In this document: in pieces, positions 1 through 9,174 of the stretch | Position numbering within the stretch: position 1 is the first letter of the stretch | Layout of the letters: every line of letters begins with the position of its first letter | Assembly: GCA_039679385.1 (NCBI GenBank) | Contig: JBDKVB010000152.1 | Location: forward strand, 1 to 55,320 | Direction: 5' to 3' | DNA from: Armatimonadia bacterium | Lineage (GTDB): Bacteria > Armatimonadota > Zipacnadia > Zipacnadales > JABUFB01 | DNA length: 55,320 nt | Made by a program: the position numbers and the translations under genes | Notes under the pieces: model-generated | Database searches by the model: none | Told to the model about the DNA's origin: nothing | Seen by the model: the letters and a program-made list of their open reading frames with translations, nothing else

Positions 1-1659
1 GCAGGCTACGACACGGGATACTTCGGGAAGTGGCACCTCGGCGGGAACATGTACCGGGGACGTGAGGACAACCGTGCTCGCGGATTCGGAGGCGACTGGT
101 ACTTCCGGCGGGTCGAGAGTCCCGACGGGTTCAAGTTCGAGGCTGCCGCGGGTGGAGTCGGAGAGGATAAGCCACAGCACGGCTTCACCACCTGGGAGGG
201 CGGCTGGGAACAGTATCATCAGTGGCTGCGAGATCAGGGACAGGGCGAGTTGCTGACCAAGTTCCCCAGCCTCGGCAACCACAACGATGCGCCGTCGGGC
301 CCCGAAGGGACGCACCACTGGTCGCAGATCCCCGCCGAGTACCACATGGAGGCGTTCTTCGCCGGTCAGGCAGACCGATTCATCCGCAGCCATGCGGGGA
401 CGGGCAATCCGTGGTGTGCGGTGCTCTCCTTCTTCGGGCCGCACTCCCCCGTCGCTCCACCACGGCCCTGGGATGAGAAGTACACGCTCGAGCAGGCAGG
501 CCTTCCACCGAACCACTACGACAAGCTCGAGGGCAAGCCGATCACTCAGCGAGCGAGCGCACAGTGCTACATGCTGCCGCGCTGGAACGATGGGCAGTTC
601 ATGGACTACCGGCGGCGCTACTTTGGCTACTGCAGCTACATCGACCACCAGATCGGCCGGGTGTTCCAGGCGCTGCAGGAGACCAACCAGTGGGACAACA
701 CCATCGTGGTGTTCACCTCGGACCACGGCGACATGGTCGGGGCGCATGGGATGATTCTCAAGCTCGGCTGCTGCGGCTATGAGGAGCTCTACCGGGTGCC
801 CACCTTCGTGCACATCCCGGGTGTCACGCGGGCAGGCTCCAGTACCGACGCTCTCGCGAGCAACATCGACTTCATGCCCACGCTCCTGGAGGCGACCGGG
901 CTTTCGGTGCCGAGCAACCTCGACGGCAAGTCGCTGCTGCCACTGCTGCGGGGCGAGACGAGCCGGCACCGGCAGGCGATCTTCAGCGATTGCAGCGACT
1001 CGTCGCTGATCACGCGAGACGAGCGGCACAAGTTCGTGCTGAACTGGAAGCGCCGCGACCTGGACGAGCTCTACGACCTCCAGTCCGATCCGGGCGAGAT
1101 GACCAACCTGGCCTACGACCCGGCGCACAAGGCGACGGCGGACCAGATGCGCAAGCGGGTGCTGGACTGGACGGCGGAGACCACACACCCCTTCGCGGCG
1201 GTGATTGCGGCCCAGGCTGCGAAGACCCCGGAGAGCACCGTCGTGGAGATGCGGCCGGAGGCGGAAAAGTTCGGGTACCTGGGCGGCAACGAGTTCGAGA
1301 TGGGCGTCGTGTGGCACGTCACCAAGCCCCTCAAGCCGGAAGGCAGGTACTGGTCCTTCATGCAGTTCCTGCGGGGCAACTCCGGGGAGATCGCCTTCCG
1401 TGCGACGCCCTATCCGGAGCCGCCGGTGACTGAGTGGAAGGCCGGTGAGGACTACCACGTGGGCCCGGTCAAGTTCGTCGTGCCTCCGGAGACGGCAGCG
1501 GGGAACTTCCGTGTGCGAGTAGGCCTGTATGATCCGGCACTGAAGAAGGGGCCGGGCAATCTGCTGGGCGGCGAAGGCAATGCCAGGACCGTCGGGATGT
1601 TGACGATCACCCGACAGGGCGGCAAGATCAGCGGGGTCAGCTTCAAGCCACAAGAGTAG
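1..1659 (+). CDS. Sulfatase (arylsulfatase family), 5' truncated by window edge
   Basis: Hydrolyses sulfate esters, probably on polysaccharide sulfates; usually exported. The frame is open from base 1, so the gene starts upstream. Residues 1-16 of the visible part (AGYDTGYFGKWHLGGN) are the conserved sulfatase motif that follows the formylglycine site, so the catalytic Cys/Ser lies outside the window. The metal-site motif TSDHGDMVGAHG (bases about 715-750) and a C-terminal ELYDLQSDPGEMTNLA stretch, typical of sulfatases, are present. About 130 residues after the sulfatase fold (from base about 1250) look like an added beta-sandwich, with GRYWSFMQF and FRVRVGLYDP, of unknown role. Substrate cannot be read from the sequence. 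The gene converges on the DUF4091 gene and shares a terminator with it. Confidence 0.93.
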   Translation, partial: AGYDTGYFGKWHLGGNMYRGREDNRARGFGGDWYFRRVESPDGFKFEAAAGGVGEDKPQHGFTTWEGGWEQYHQWLRDQGQGELLTKFPSLGNHNDAPSGPEGTHHWSQIPAEYHMEAFFAGQADRFIRSHAGTGNPWCAVLSFFGPHSPVAPPRPWDEKYTLEQAGLPPNHYDKLEGKPITQRASAQCYMLPRWNDGQFMDYRRRYFGYCSYIDHQIGRVFQALQETNQWDNTIVVFTSDHGDMVGAHGMILKLGCCGYEELYRVPTFVHIPGVTRAGSSTDALASNIDFMPTLLEATGLSVPSNLDGKSLLPLLRGETSRHRQAIFSDCSDSSLITRDERHKFVLNWKRRDLDELYDLQSDPGEMTNLAYDPAHKATADQMRKRVLDWTAETTHPFAAVIAAQAAKTPESTVVEMRPEAEKFGYLGGNEFEMGVVWHVTKPLKPEGRYWSFMQFLRGNSGEIAFRATPYPEPPVTEWKAGEDYHVGPVKFVVPPETAAGNFRVRVGLYDPALKKGPGNLLGGEGNARTVGMLTITRQGGKISGVSFKPQE

Positions 1660-1694
1660 GGCATACAACGTCAGCGCCAGGCATACCAAAAGGA

Positions 1695-1723
1695 AAAGGG
1701 CCTCGCCGATGGCGAGGCCCTTT
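1695..1723. terminator. Bidirectional intrinsic terminator between convergent genes
   Basis: A perfect 13-bp stem (AAAGGGCCTCGCC / GGCGAGGCCCTTT) encloses a GAT loop, with T residues at the 3' side on either strand. It sits between the stops of the sulfatase and the DUF4091 gene, so it can end both transcripts. Confidence 0.85.
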
Positions 1724-1762
1724 GGTGTGTGTATGGGTGCATTCCGAGCGAAGCCCGAGCGG

Positions 1763-4700
1763 CTAGCGGCTGAGCCCCTCGATGGCCTTCGCCACAGCTT
1801 CCTTGACCTCGAACACCTTGTCCGGATCAGGCAGGATGCGGCTGGAGTAGCGGCCGCCGGCATTGGGGATCTCGACCAGGGAGGCTGCCAGTCCGAGGGC
1901 CTGCTGGGCCTGGGTGGTGTCCTTACCTGCTGCCTGAGCGCGGGCCACCAGGTCGCGGAGCAGGTACTGGTACTCGTAGTCCTCGACGCCCTCGCGGGCC
2001 TGGGCCAGGCGGACGGAACTCACGAAGCCGTCATAGCCGATGGGCTTTCCGGGATAGGCCAGGAAGCCGTCACCGTTCGGATAGCGGACCCAGCCGGTCT
2101 CGCCGGGCTGCCCGCTCTGGGAGATGTACGAATGCCAACCGAACTCGTAGGGGTTGTAGGTGAGCCAGGTGATGCCCCAGAACTCGTAGGCGCTGACCCC
2201 GTACTTCATGCAGTAGTGAGGCAGGAGTCGCTCGACGGCGCAGTAGGGCGTGTCGGTGCACATCTGGCCGTCGGTCGTGAACCACATCTTCGCGCCGCCC
2301 TTGCGGATCTGCTCCATGCGATCCACCGGGACGATGCCGTAGTGACCGATGCCCCAGAGGGTGATGTAGCCGTCCCACTCCGGCTGATGGTGCCAGGTGC
2401 TGGAGTAGATCGGGATGTTGGGATCGACCTCGTGGATCATGTCGCAGAGGGCCTTCATCTGCGCACGGATGCGCTCCTGGCTGTCATAGGGCTCGTCGGA
2501 GATGTACAGGACGACCTTGTCGTACCAGCCCTTTTCCTTCATGTGGTTGACATACAGGCGCAGACACTCCTGATAGGCGCGCTTGTACTCGGGCCGCAGC
2601 TTGCTGCGGTCGGTGTCCTCGTAGGGGTACGCACCTTCGAAGGGGTTCTGACCAAAGATGACCTTTGGCGGATAGCCCCAGCCGAAGAGGTAGAAGAGGC
2701 CCGGCGTGTAGCTGAAGGGGAACTTCAGCTCATCGAAGTAGTAGGCGCAGGCCTGGTCATAGGCGGTGAAGTCAGCCGAGGCCTTGCCGTTCTCGTACTT
2801 GAAGACGGGCTCGGGCTGCACCCGGTCCGGGCACAGGCGGTTGTCGGCCATGAACTTGAAGAACTCGCGGCGCACGGTGTCGATCGTCTTGCCCTTGGCC
2901 ACCCACTGCCCGCCGAGGCGAACGTCATAGATGGCGCCGGTGTGATTTACGTCGGGCAAGGCGAAGTCCCACACGTGGACAGTGAAGGGGACCGTTGCCA
3001 GCGTGTTGCCGGCACTGACGAGCCTCATGCGGCCCTGGTAGTCTCCTGCGGCGGCCGTCTTGGGCACGCTCACGGTGATCCAGACCGGCTGCGTGGTATT
3101 CGCAGCAAGGTCGAAGTCAGCCTTCGGCAGGAGGGGATCGGGCCAGATGCCCGCCCAGCCGTCACAGCCGCCGGAACCGGCCGGCGGGAACTTGCGCTGC
3201 CAGGTCGGTGACTTGCTGCTGTAGTAGCTGGTCTTGTGGTCGATGGGCACGTAGCCGACGACCGAGACCTCTAGCTGGTCAAGCCTCTCGCCGCGGGCGT
3301 TAGCCGGCGAATCGACGACCACACGCACCCGATCGCGGGCCTGGGCGCTGCGGACGGCGAATTGCAGGGGCTCCTTTTCGTTGCGTGCCACGGTCACGCG
3401 AGCTGCCGGAATCTCCCGCGGCGCGCCGTCGTCCTGGAACACCTTGACGACGGAGTTGACCAGCCACACCGTCACCGCGCCGCCCGTCTGGGCAGGGACA
3501 CGGGTCTCAACGGTACCGGGGGTGCCGGGCTGGACTTCGGCCACGAGCGCCCCATCATGCCAGGCAGTGCCCGTCGCCAGCATGGTCAGGTGAACCTGGA
3601 AGATCCGGCAGTCCTCGGGGATAGTAAAGAGCCCGGAGATCGGGGTCCAGTCGGTGGTGCCGTTGATGGCCGGACCGGCGGAAGTGTACGGGCTGTAGTC
3701 GCTGAGCGACCCGTCGGCCTTGCACAGGTGGACATGGATCTGCAGGCCGCCCTCAAGGTCCTGGCACTTGAGCCATGCCGAGCACAGGTAGGTGCGGCCG
3801 GGAAGGACGGGAACGTCCTGCCGCCAGCCGGTCCAGGCCTTGGTGGCATCCGCAGGAATGGACATGCGGGCGCAGCGCTTGCCGAAGAGACCGGATTCCT
3901 CCAGCCCCAGGCTGGCACCCTTCGGCAGCGAGCCCTCTGCGGAGCCCGGCCAGCCATCGGGCACCTTCGCACCGGTCTCGAAGCTGGGGTTCTTGACGAG
4001 ATTCTGCGGCGAGGACAACAGGCGGGCATAGTCGGCGAGTGCGGCAGCATCGAAGCCCGCATCGGCGACAGTCGGGACATGGCTGGCGACGTCGGCGTTG
4101 TCATCGGGAGTCGCCGTGACCCGGGTGCCGCCAGTCGCCGGTGCTGCGGAAGCCACGACTTGCTTCTGGAAGCGCGCGTCGGCCGAGAGGTACACATAGT
4201 AGGTAGACACCGTGTCCGGCTCGACCTTCGCCGTGAACAGGACCATGTCGCGGAAGCGGAAGTGCGGGACGACAGTGCCGCCCTGGACCACGCGCAGGGA
4301 ATCCAGATTGGCCTTGCCGCGCATCCGCACCAGGATCGAGGACAGGTCGGCACTTACCAGTACCGGGGCCAGTTCGACCCGCGACCTTGTTGCGGTCGGG
4401 TCGGCCTGGCTGATGACGCGAACCGGAATCCGGTAGTCCCAGAAGAGATCGTCCTTCGGATCGTCGTCGTACCAGGGAGCCCGGGCGCCGACCTCACGAA
4501 GGTCCATGCGCTCAACCTTCCCGGCCTTCGCGGTAAGGGGCGCTTGGCCGTCGATCAGCTCGAGGCTCATGTCGTCGAACCAGGCGGTACCGGTCCCGCG
4601 CAGGACGGTGCCCAGATCGGCGATCGTCGCTTCGGCTGGGGCAGTGAACTCGGCCCGGACTTCGCGCCAGTCGTAAGTGCCGTCGCCCGCCAGGAGCATG

Positions 4701-5437
4701 GGCGACACGATCATGGCGTTGGCGCTGTTGCCGACGTGGATGTACCAGCCGACGCTACCCTTGGCGTTCTGGGCCTTCACCCAGGCCTTCATGACATACT
4801 TGCCGCCGCCGGCGATGGGGATGCCGGACTGCCGGGTGGCGATCCAGGTCGGCTCAGCACCCTCCGCAACGACGGTCTTGAGGCAGTGGGTGCCGGAGTG
4901 AGGCGCCTCGGTGACCCAGGAGGTGCGATGGGTCTCGTCACTGGCGTCGTGGTTCCAGCCGATCGGTCCGTCGGAGGTACCCTCCTCCAGGTTCCCGTTG
5001 CGCAGTCCTGCGACGGTGGGCAGGAAGTCGGGAACGCGCCAGGCAGAGGGGTTATCGAAGTAGACGAAGTAGGAGGCAGTGGACTTCGCCGCGCACTCCG
5101 CCGGCAGGACGAGCTTGCTGCCCGCCGGGATTGGGCCCTGGCGCAGATCTACGCCGAGGGGATCGGCGATGCCAAAGAGCATCTCGACGCCCTTGGCATC
5201 ACACACTCGGACGGCCTGGGCCTCAGCGCCGACGAGATCGGCCTCTCCGGCGCCCTTGCCGATGGTGACGGCCACGGGAGCGCCTTCTGCGGCAACCTCC
5301 CGGTTGTTGGTGATGTCGACCTGAACACGCTGGTGCCAGTAGCCGTCACCGGGCAGGTACAGCGAGTGGCTCCAGGGGACGGCAGCGCCCGCGGATAGGG
5401 CGGCCAGGAGCCCAAGGACGGGCAACATACTTCTCAT
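1763..5437 (-). CDS. Secreted DUF4091/GH123-like glycosidase with duplicated carbohydrate-binding modules
   Basis: A 1224-aa exported protein. Start chosen at the ATG (base 5437) preceded by GGAGGT at 5445-5450; a longer in-frame start at 5497 would put 20 residues before the signal peptide. Residues 1-19 are a signal peptide. Then come a beta-sandwich resembling DUF2341 (about 33-135), a CBM4/9-like module (145-295), a second DUF2341-like sandwich (333-420) and a second CBM4/9-like module (480-635, starting KNPSFETG). A GH123 N-terminal-like domain (about 655-840) and the DUF4091 catalytic barrel (about 860-1200) follow. D981-E982 in LYISDEPYD match the Asp-Glu pair that GH123 N-acetylgalactosaminidases use for substrate-assisted catalysis. 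The end VRLAQAREGVEDYEYQ is a DUF4091 signature. Activity on N-acetylhexosamine glycans is inference; many DUF4091 proteins are uncharacterised. Confidence 0.88.
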   Translation of the reverse strand: MRSMLPVLGLLAALSAGAAVPWSHSLYLPGDGYWHQRVQVDITNNREVAAEGAPVAVTIGKGAGEADLVGAEAQAVRVCDAKGVEMLFGIADPLGVDLRQGPIPAGSKLVLPAECAAKSTASYFVYFDNPSAWRVPDFLPTVAGLRNGNLEEGTSDGPIGWNHDASDETHRTSWVTEAPHSGTHCLKTVVAEGAEPTWIATRQSGIPIAGGGKYVMKAWVKAQNAKGSVGWYIHVGNSANAMIVSPMLLAGDGTYDWREVRAEFTAPAEATIADLGTVLRGTGTAWFDDMSLELIDGQAPLTAKAGKVERMDLREVGARAPWYDDDPKDDLFWDYRIPVRVISQADPTATRSRVELAPVLVSADLSSILVRMRGKANLDSLRVVQGGTVVPHFRFRDMVLFTAKVEPDTVSTYYVYLSADARFQKQVVASAAPATGGTRVTATPDDNADVASHVPTVADAGFDAAALADYARLLSSPQNLVKNPSFETGAKVPDGWPGSAEGSLPKGASLGLEESGLFGKRCARMSIPADATKAWTGWRQDVPVLPGRTYLCSAWLKCQDLEGGLQIHVHLCKADGSLSDYSPYTSAGPAINGTTDWTPISGLFTIPEDCRIFQVHLTMLATGTAWHDGALVAEVQPGTPGTVETRVPAQTGGAVTVWLVNSVVKVFQDDGAPREIPAARVTVARNEKEPLQFAVRSAQARDRVRVVVDSPANARGERLDQLEVSVVGYVPIDHKTSYYSSKSPTWQRKFPPAGSGGCDGWAGIWPDPLLPKADFDLAANTTQPVWITVSVPKTAAAGDYQGRMRLVSAGNTLATVPFTVHVWDFALPDVNHTGAIYDVRLGGQWVAKGKTIDTVRREFFKFMADNRLCPDRVQPEPVFKYENGKASADFTAYDQACAYYFDELKFPFSYTPGLFYLFGWGYPPKVIFGQNPFEGAYPYEDTDRSKLRPEYKRAYQECLRLYVNHMKEKGWYDKVVLYISDEPYDSQERIRAQMKALCDMIHEVDPNIPIYSSTWHHQPEWDGYITLWGIGHYGIVPVDRMEQIRKGGAKMWFTTDGQMCTDTPYCAVERLLPHYCMKYGVSAYEFWGITWLTYNPYEFGWHSYISQSGQPGETGWVRYPNGDGFLAYPGKPIGYDGFVSSVRLAQAREGVEDYEYQYLLRDLVARAQAAGKDTTQAQQALGLAASLVEIPNAGGRYSSRILPDPDKVFEVKEAVAKAIEGLSR

Positions 5438-5528
5438 CGGCCTTACCTCCAGGATGCGCAGCGTCTGAGTTCGGCTGCGCCGACTGACACGTCGCATGAG
5501 ATGGTTCGTGCGCCTGCGGGCCCCAGAG

Positions 5529-5912
5529 CTATTCTGTGACCTGCTCGACCTTCTGCCGTTCGTTCACCCAGAGTCCGATCACGGGGACCTTCAGTCCCCA
5601 GGAGGAGACCACTGCGACAGCAGCTTTGATCTGGGCAAAATGCTCGTCGCGGGATCCGGGTGCACGCGTACAGTCGAAGTGCCCGACGACGGCGACAACC
5701 TGCGAGCCATGGGCCTCCACCGAGAGGCGGGTCCGGTCCTTGATGCTGAGCAGCTTGTCGATGACCCAGCGCGCGAGGACCATGTCGGCGCCGGGCTCAG
5801 TGACCATGTCGACGTAATCGACGTGGTGGGTGCTGCAGATCCACTCGATGACCGGGATCTGGACGCGTCCGTCAACACAGGCGATGGCCGTTCCGAAGGT
5901 GTCCTTGTCCAT
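5529..5912 (-). CDS. Mini beta-carbonic-anhydrase-like protein
   Basis: A 127-aa cytosolic protein with the two zinc signatures of beta-class carbonic anhydrases: C12-V-D14-G-R16 (CxDxR) and H78-F-D-C81 (HxxC), the second in VVAVVGHFDC. Predicted Zn ligands are C12, H78 and C81; D14-R16 is the usual catalytic dyad. The family catalyses reversible CO2 hydration but is normally 160-230 aa. Here the N-terminal arm is absent and the C-terminal part is short, so dimer contacts may be missing. It may be a minimal carbonic anhydrase or a zinc protein derived from one. Transcribed toward the DUF4091 gene (91 bp away), with no clear functional tie. The ATG at 5912 has only a weak ribosome site. Confidence 0.65.
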   Translation of the reverse strand: MDKDTFGTAIACVDGRVQIPVIEWICSTHHVDYVDMVTEPGADMVLARWVIDKLLSIKDRTRLSVEAHGSQVVAVVGHFDCTRAPGSRDEHFAQIKAAVAVVSSWGLKVPVIGLWVNERQKVEQVTE

Positions 5913-6305
5913 GTACGCTCACGCCCATCGTGGGAGTTAGTGGCCCTCTGATGGCAGGGCGACCGGGGCCTCTGTGGGGAGCGAGGAAACCTTGGCGCGA
6001 CAAGGAGGAGTTTCGTTGCAGAAGAGGGAATTCCTTCTCTGGAAGACGAGAGGATCGAGGTGGGTGCTTGAGGAGGGTTTGGGGCGAGTTGCGCGCGGAG
6101 GCGTGAAAAATGCTTGCGTGGGTTGATTCAGGTCGCAGATATGGGGTAAACTGCGATGAGTAGCAAAGCCACAGACCGATAGGCCGGCTCCGAGCTTCCG
6201 CCGGTGAGGCGGGAACGGGGTCGGCATTTTCCGTGCATCTGGCGTTTGGGGCGGGCCACGAAGTAGCAGCAACAGACGTCCGGTATCCATTCGGGAGGGA
6301 CTCCT
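5913..6305 (+). promoter_or_regulatory. 393-bp divergent intergenic region with a candidate promoter for the TPR gene
   Basis: No gene seen. A possible sigma70-type promoter lies at 6123-6152 on the plus strand: TTGATT, 18-bp spacer, TAAACT. A clear ribosome-binding site GGGAGG (6293-6298) precedes the ATG at 6306. No convincing promoter for the minus-strand carbonic-anhydrase-like gene was recognised. Confidence 0.35.
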
Positions 6306-9065
6306 ATGCGTCGTGCATTGCGCCCCGGTCGCGCATCCCTGCTCCTGCCGTCACTCCTGGCCTTTGCAGCGATGTTCGCCGCAGTCATGCCTGTGTTCGC
6401 CCAAGGCACCGCAGCAGCAAATCCCAATGCCAGGCCCGACGGGTGGCTCGTGAACTACGGGCAGCCCGGTTACGCGGTCCCCGACGCCTCTCGTGCGCAC
6501 TACGAGCGGGGTCTGGACCTGATGCAGCAGCAGGACTACGAGGGCGCCGCCCGAGAGCTTCTTGAATGCATGCGGCTCTTCAAGCCCTGGGTCGCAGCCG
6601 GAGAGCGCACGGCGACCTACGTGGACAAGCTGCGGATGGAGAACTACCTGACGCCGCTTGCCTCGGCCTCCGTAAACCTGGGGCACTCGCTGCGTCATCT
6701 GGGGCGCCTCGATACAGCGATCGCGCTGTATACGGCCGCGGCCGACACGGCGCCCGGTTACGTACCGGCGCACGAATCGCTCGCCTCAGCCCAGATCGAA
6801 AAGGGCATGCTAATGCATACCCAGCGCGATCGAGAGCGGCTTGCAGTGGGTGAGGCCTCCGGCAGTGAGGCCGAGCTCAACCTCTATCGCTCGGCGGTCG
6901 CGCACCTGCACATCGCCCGCCAGTTGGAGCCGCAGAACGCCAATGTGCACATGCTTCTCGGCGTCGCGCTGCGCCGCTGGGGAGTGTACGATGGCGCAGT
7001 GGTTCAGGCGCGGCAGGCCGTAGAGCTCGACCCGACGAACGCGCGCGGGCAGTACAATCTCGGGCTCGCGCTCGCCGCCTTCGGGCAGCCGCAGCCGGCC
7101 ATCGACGCTTTGAAGGAAGCGGTTCGCCTCGCCACCGATGACACCGCTGCCTTCCAGGCTGAAGTCCAGAACGCTCTCGCCCTGACCCTGGCCGGCAACG
7201 GCAGCTTCGACGAGGCGCTCGCCGCCTACCGCAAGGCAGCGGAGCTTGATCCGGCTAACGGCGCGTACCAGAACAACCTCGGTGTCGCCCTGCGGGCCGC
7301 CGGCAAGCCCGAGGAGGCAGTCTCTGCCCTGCAGAGCGCAGCCGCGCTGCAGCCACACGAGATCGAGCATTACCTGAACCTGGCCGCCAGCGCCCGCGAC
7401 AGCAAGGACCTCGACACCGCGGTCCGCGCCTATCGTCAGGCACTGCGTCTGAACTCCACCGACGCCGAGATCCATCACCAACTCGGGCTCACGCTGCATC
7501 AGCGGCGTGACCCGGACCGGCTTTTCGCAGCCTACAATGCCCTCAGCCAGACCCCGACCGACGATGAGGTCGAGGCCGCTCTGGCCGTCATCGCGACCCA
7601 CTTCATGGCCGCCAAGCGGCTCTCCCTGGTCGACGCGATGGATCCGCGCAGCTACGAGGCCACTCCGCGGGTGAAGGTCACGCCCGACGTCTGGCCGCGG
7701 CTGAAGGCCCAGCTTGCAGCAGTCTGGCAACTGTGGGACAACCGCCCGCTGTACGGCACCACTCGCCTGGACATGCAGGACATGCTGGTCGACATCGACT
7801 CGCTTGAGCCGGCCATCCTGCGGATTGCCGCCAACTACCAGAAGGTGCTCGAAGTCAAGGCCGACGGCACCAGCACGGTCGAGCCGCTGGCGCTTCCGGA
7901 CTCCGTGCTGAAGGGTCTGGCCTCCGACAGCACCATGGCAGCGAACGCCCAGACGCTGACCCCGAAGGTCAAGCGGAGCGTCATCGCAGCGGCCCAGGCA
8001 CTCACCGCCGGCTCTGACCTGTGCGAGGCCATCGCCGAACTTCGGTGGGCCCAGCGCCTGAACTCGAAGTCCCCGTACATTGCGAACAACCTGGGCAAGT
8101 GCCTCTTTGATGCCGGCGAACCCGCCGCGGCCCTCGCCCAGTACGATCGGTCCATCAAGCTCAGTGCCGACATGGCCGAGACGCACTTCAACCGCGGTTA
8201 CGCCCTGGCGGAGCTCGGCCGCATGGACGATGCCGTCCTGGCCTGGAAGCACGCTGTTGACCTCGGCATGCAGGACGTCCGCCTGTACACCGCGATCGGC
8301 GTTGCGTCGATCCCCCGGACCGAGTTCGACTATGCCAACGCAGCCTTCCAGAGCGCTCTGCGCATCGACCCGAAGTTCGCCCCGGCGCTGTACTACCAGG
8401 GACTGCTGGCTGCCCTGCGCGAGAGTTCCTCCTCGCTGACCTCGGCTCCGCTGGACGCCGCTCGCCTTCGGACTCAACTGGGCAAGCCGCACTACAACGT
8501 CCGTGGCGAGTTCATCACCACGGCAGCGCTGAAGCCGGCCCTCGACCTGCTCGCAGCCGCCGATAGCGCCGACCCGGAGCGCCGCCGCTTCTACGACTAC
8601 ATCGGCGTCGAGCTCGGCCTGCAGGACCCGGCACTCTCCAGCCAGAGCGGAGCGGTCGTCTTCCACGACGTCGCCGCCGCCCACGGCCTGCACCATGACT
8701 GGGCTGCAGTAACCAACAACATCGCCGTGATGCACGCACTGCGCGGCGACACCAACAAGGCCGAGACGCTGCTGCGCATCGCGGTCCGCGACGAGCCGGA
8801 GTACGCACTCGCGCACTGGAACCTCGGTCGCGTCCTGATGCAGAACCGCAAGGACGGCGAAGGGCTGCAGGAGCTCGGCACTGCGGTACGCCTCGCCAAG
8901 CAGCAGGGCCTGCCCTACTTCTTCAAGCTCCAGGCTGCAGCCGCTCCGCAGCCGGCCGGCCAGGCCGCTACCGCTACCGCAGCACCGATGCCGCGTCTCG
9001 CGGTCAAGGGCTTCGGTCTCAAGAGCCTGCTCGAGGCCTTCGACATTCCCGTTCCGTACCTGTAG
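6306..9065 (+). CDS. Secreted multi-TPR repeat protein
   Basis: A 919-aa protein with an N-terminal signal peptide (RPGRASLLLPSLLAFAAM, ending near VFAQG), so probably periplasmic or surface located. At least ten tetratricopeptide repeats are readable, for example NARGQYNLGLALAAFGQPQP, NGAYQNNLGVALRAAGKPEE, SPYIANNLGKCLFDAGEPAA and ETHFNRGYALAELGRMDD. They form an N-terminal array (roughly residues 55-400) and a second one (570-700), separated by a non-repeat segment (about 405-560), with further TPRs near 800-860. TPR solenoids scaffold protein complexes; the partner is unknown. The gene stands alone between its own leader and a strong terminator. Confidence 0.88.
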   Translation: MRRALRPGRASLLLPSLLAFAAMFAAVMPVFAQGTAAANPNARPDGWLVNYGQPGYAVPDASRAHYERGLDLMQQQDYEGAARELLECMRLFKPWVAAGERTATYVDKLRMENYLTPLASASVNLGHSLRHLGRLDTAIALYTAAADTAPGYVPAHESLASAQIEKGMLMHTQRDRERLAVGEASGSEAELNLYRSAVAHLHIARQLEPQNANVHMLLGVALRRWGVYDGAVVQARQAVELDPTNARGQYNLGLALAAFGQPQPAIDALKEAVRLATDDTAAFQAEVQNALALTLAGNGSFDEALAAYRKAAELDPANGAYQNNLGVALRAAGKPEEAVSALQSAAALQPHEIEHYLNLAASARDSKDLDTAVRAYRQALRLNSTDAEIHHQLGLTLHQRRDPDRLFAAYNALSQTPTDDEVEAALAVIATHFMAAKRLSLVDAMDPRSYEATPRVKVTPDVWPRLKAQLAAVWQLWDNRPLYGTTRLDMQDMLVDIDSLEPAILRIAANYQKVLEVKADGTSTVEPLALPDSVLKGLASDSTMAANAQTLTPKVKRSVIAAAQALTAGSDLCEAIAELRWAQRLNSKSPYIANNLGKCLFDAGEPAAALAQYDRSIKLSADMAETHFNRGYALAELGRMDDAVLAWKHAVDLGMQDVRLYTAIGVASIPRTEFDYANAAFQSALRIDPKFAPALYYQGLLAALRESSSSLTSAPLDAARLRTQLGKPHYNVRGEFITTAALKPALDLLAAADSADPERRRFYDYIGVELGLQDPALSSQSGAVVFHDVAAAHGLHHDWAAVTNNIAVMHALRGDTNKAETLLRIAVRDEPEYALAHWNLGRVLMQNRKDGEGLQELGTAVRLAKQQGLPYFFKLQAAAAPQPAGQAATATAAPMPRLAVKGFGLKSLLEAFDIPVPYL

Positions 9066-9090
9066 GCCGCTGGCTCCAGGATGACGAAAT

Positions 9091-9127
9091 AACAGCCCGG
9101 TCCCTCGTGGACCGGGCTGTTTGCTTA
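9091..9127 (+). terminator. Intrinsic terminator after the TPR gene
   Basis: A perfect 13-bp stem, AACAGCCCGGTCC (9091-9103) / GGACCGGGCTGTT (9109-9121), with a 5-nt loop, followed by a T-rich tail TTGCTT. Confidence 0.9.
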
Positions 9128-9174
9128 TCCGGCACGGCCCAGACCGGCCAACGTGGATTCGCGTGGAGGCTAAC

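Noticed and set aside
1709-3211. 500-aa open frame on the plus strand, antisense to the DUF4091 gene (likewise 3362-5398)
   Set aside because: Codon bias of GC-rich DNA keeps the opposite strand open. The translations show no family motifs, while the minus-strand protein has clear domains.
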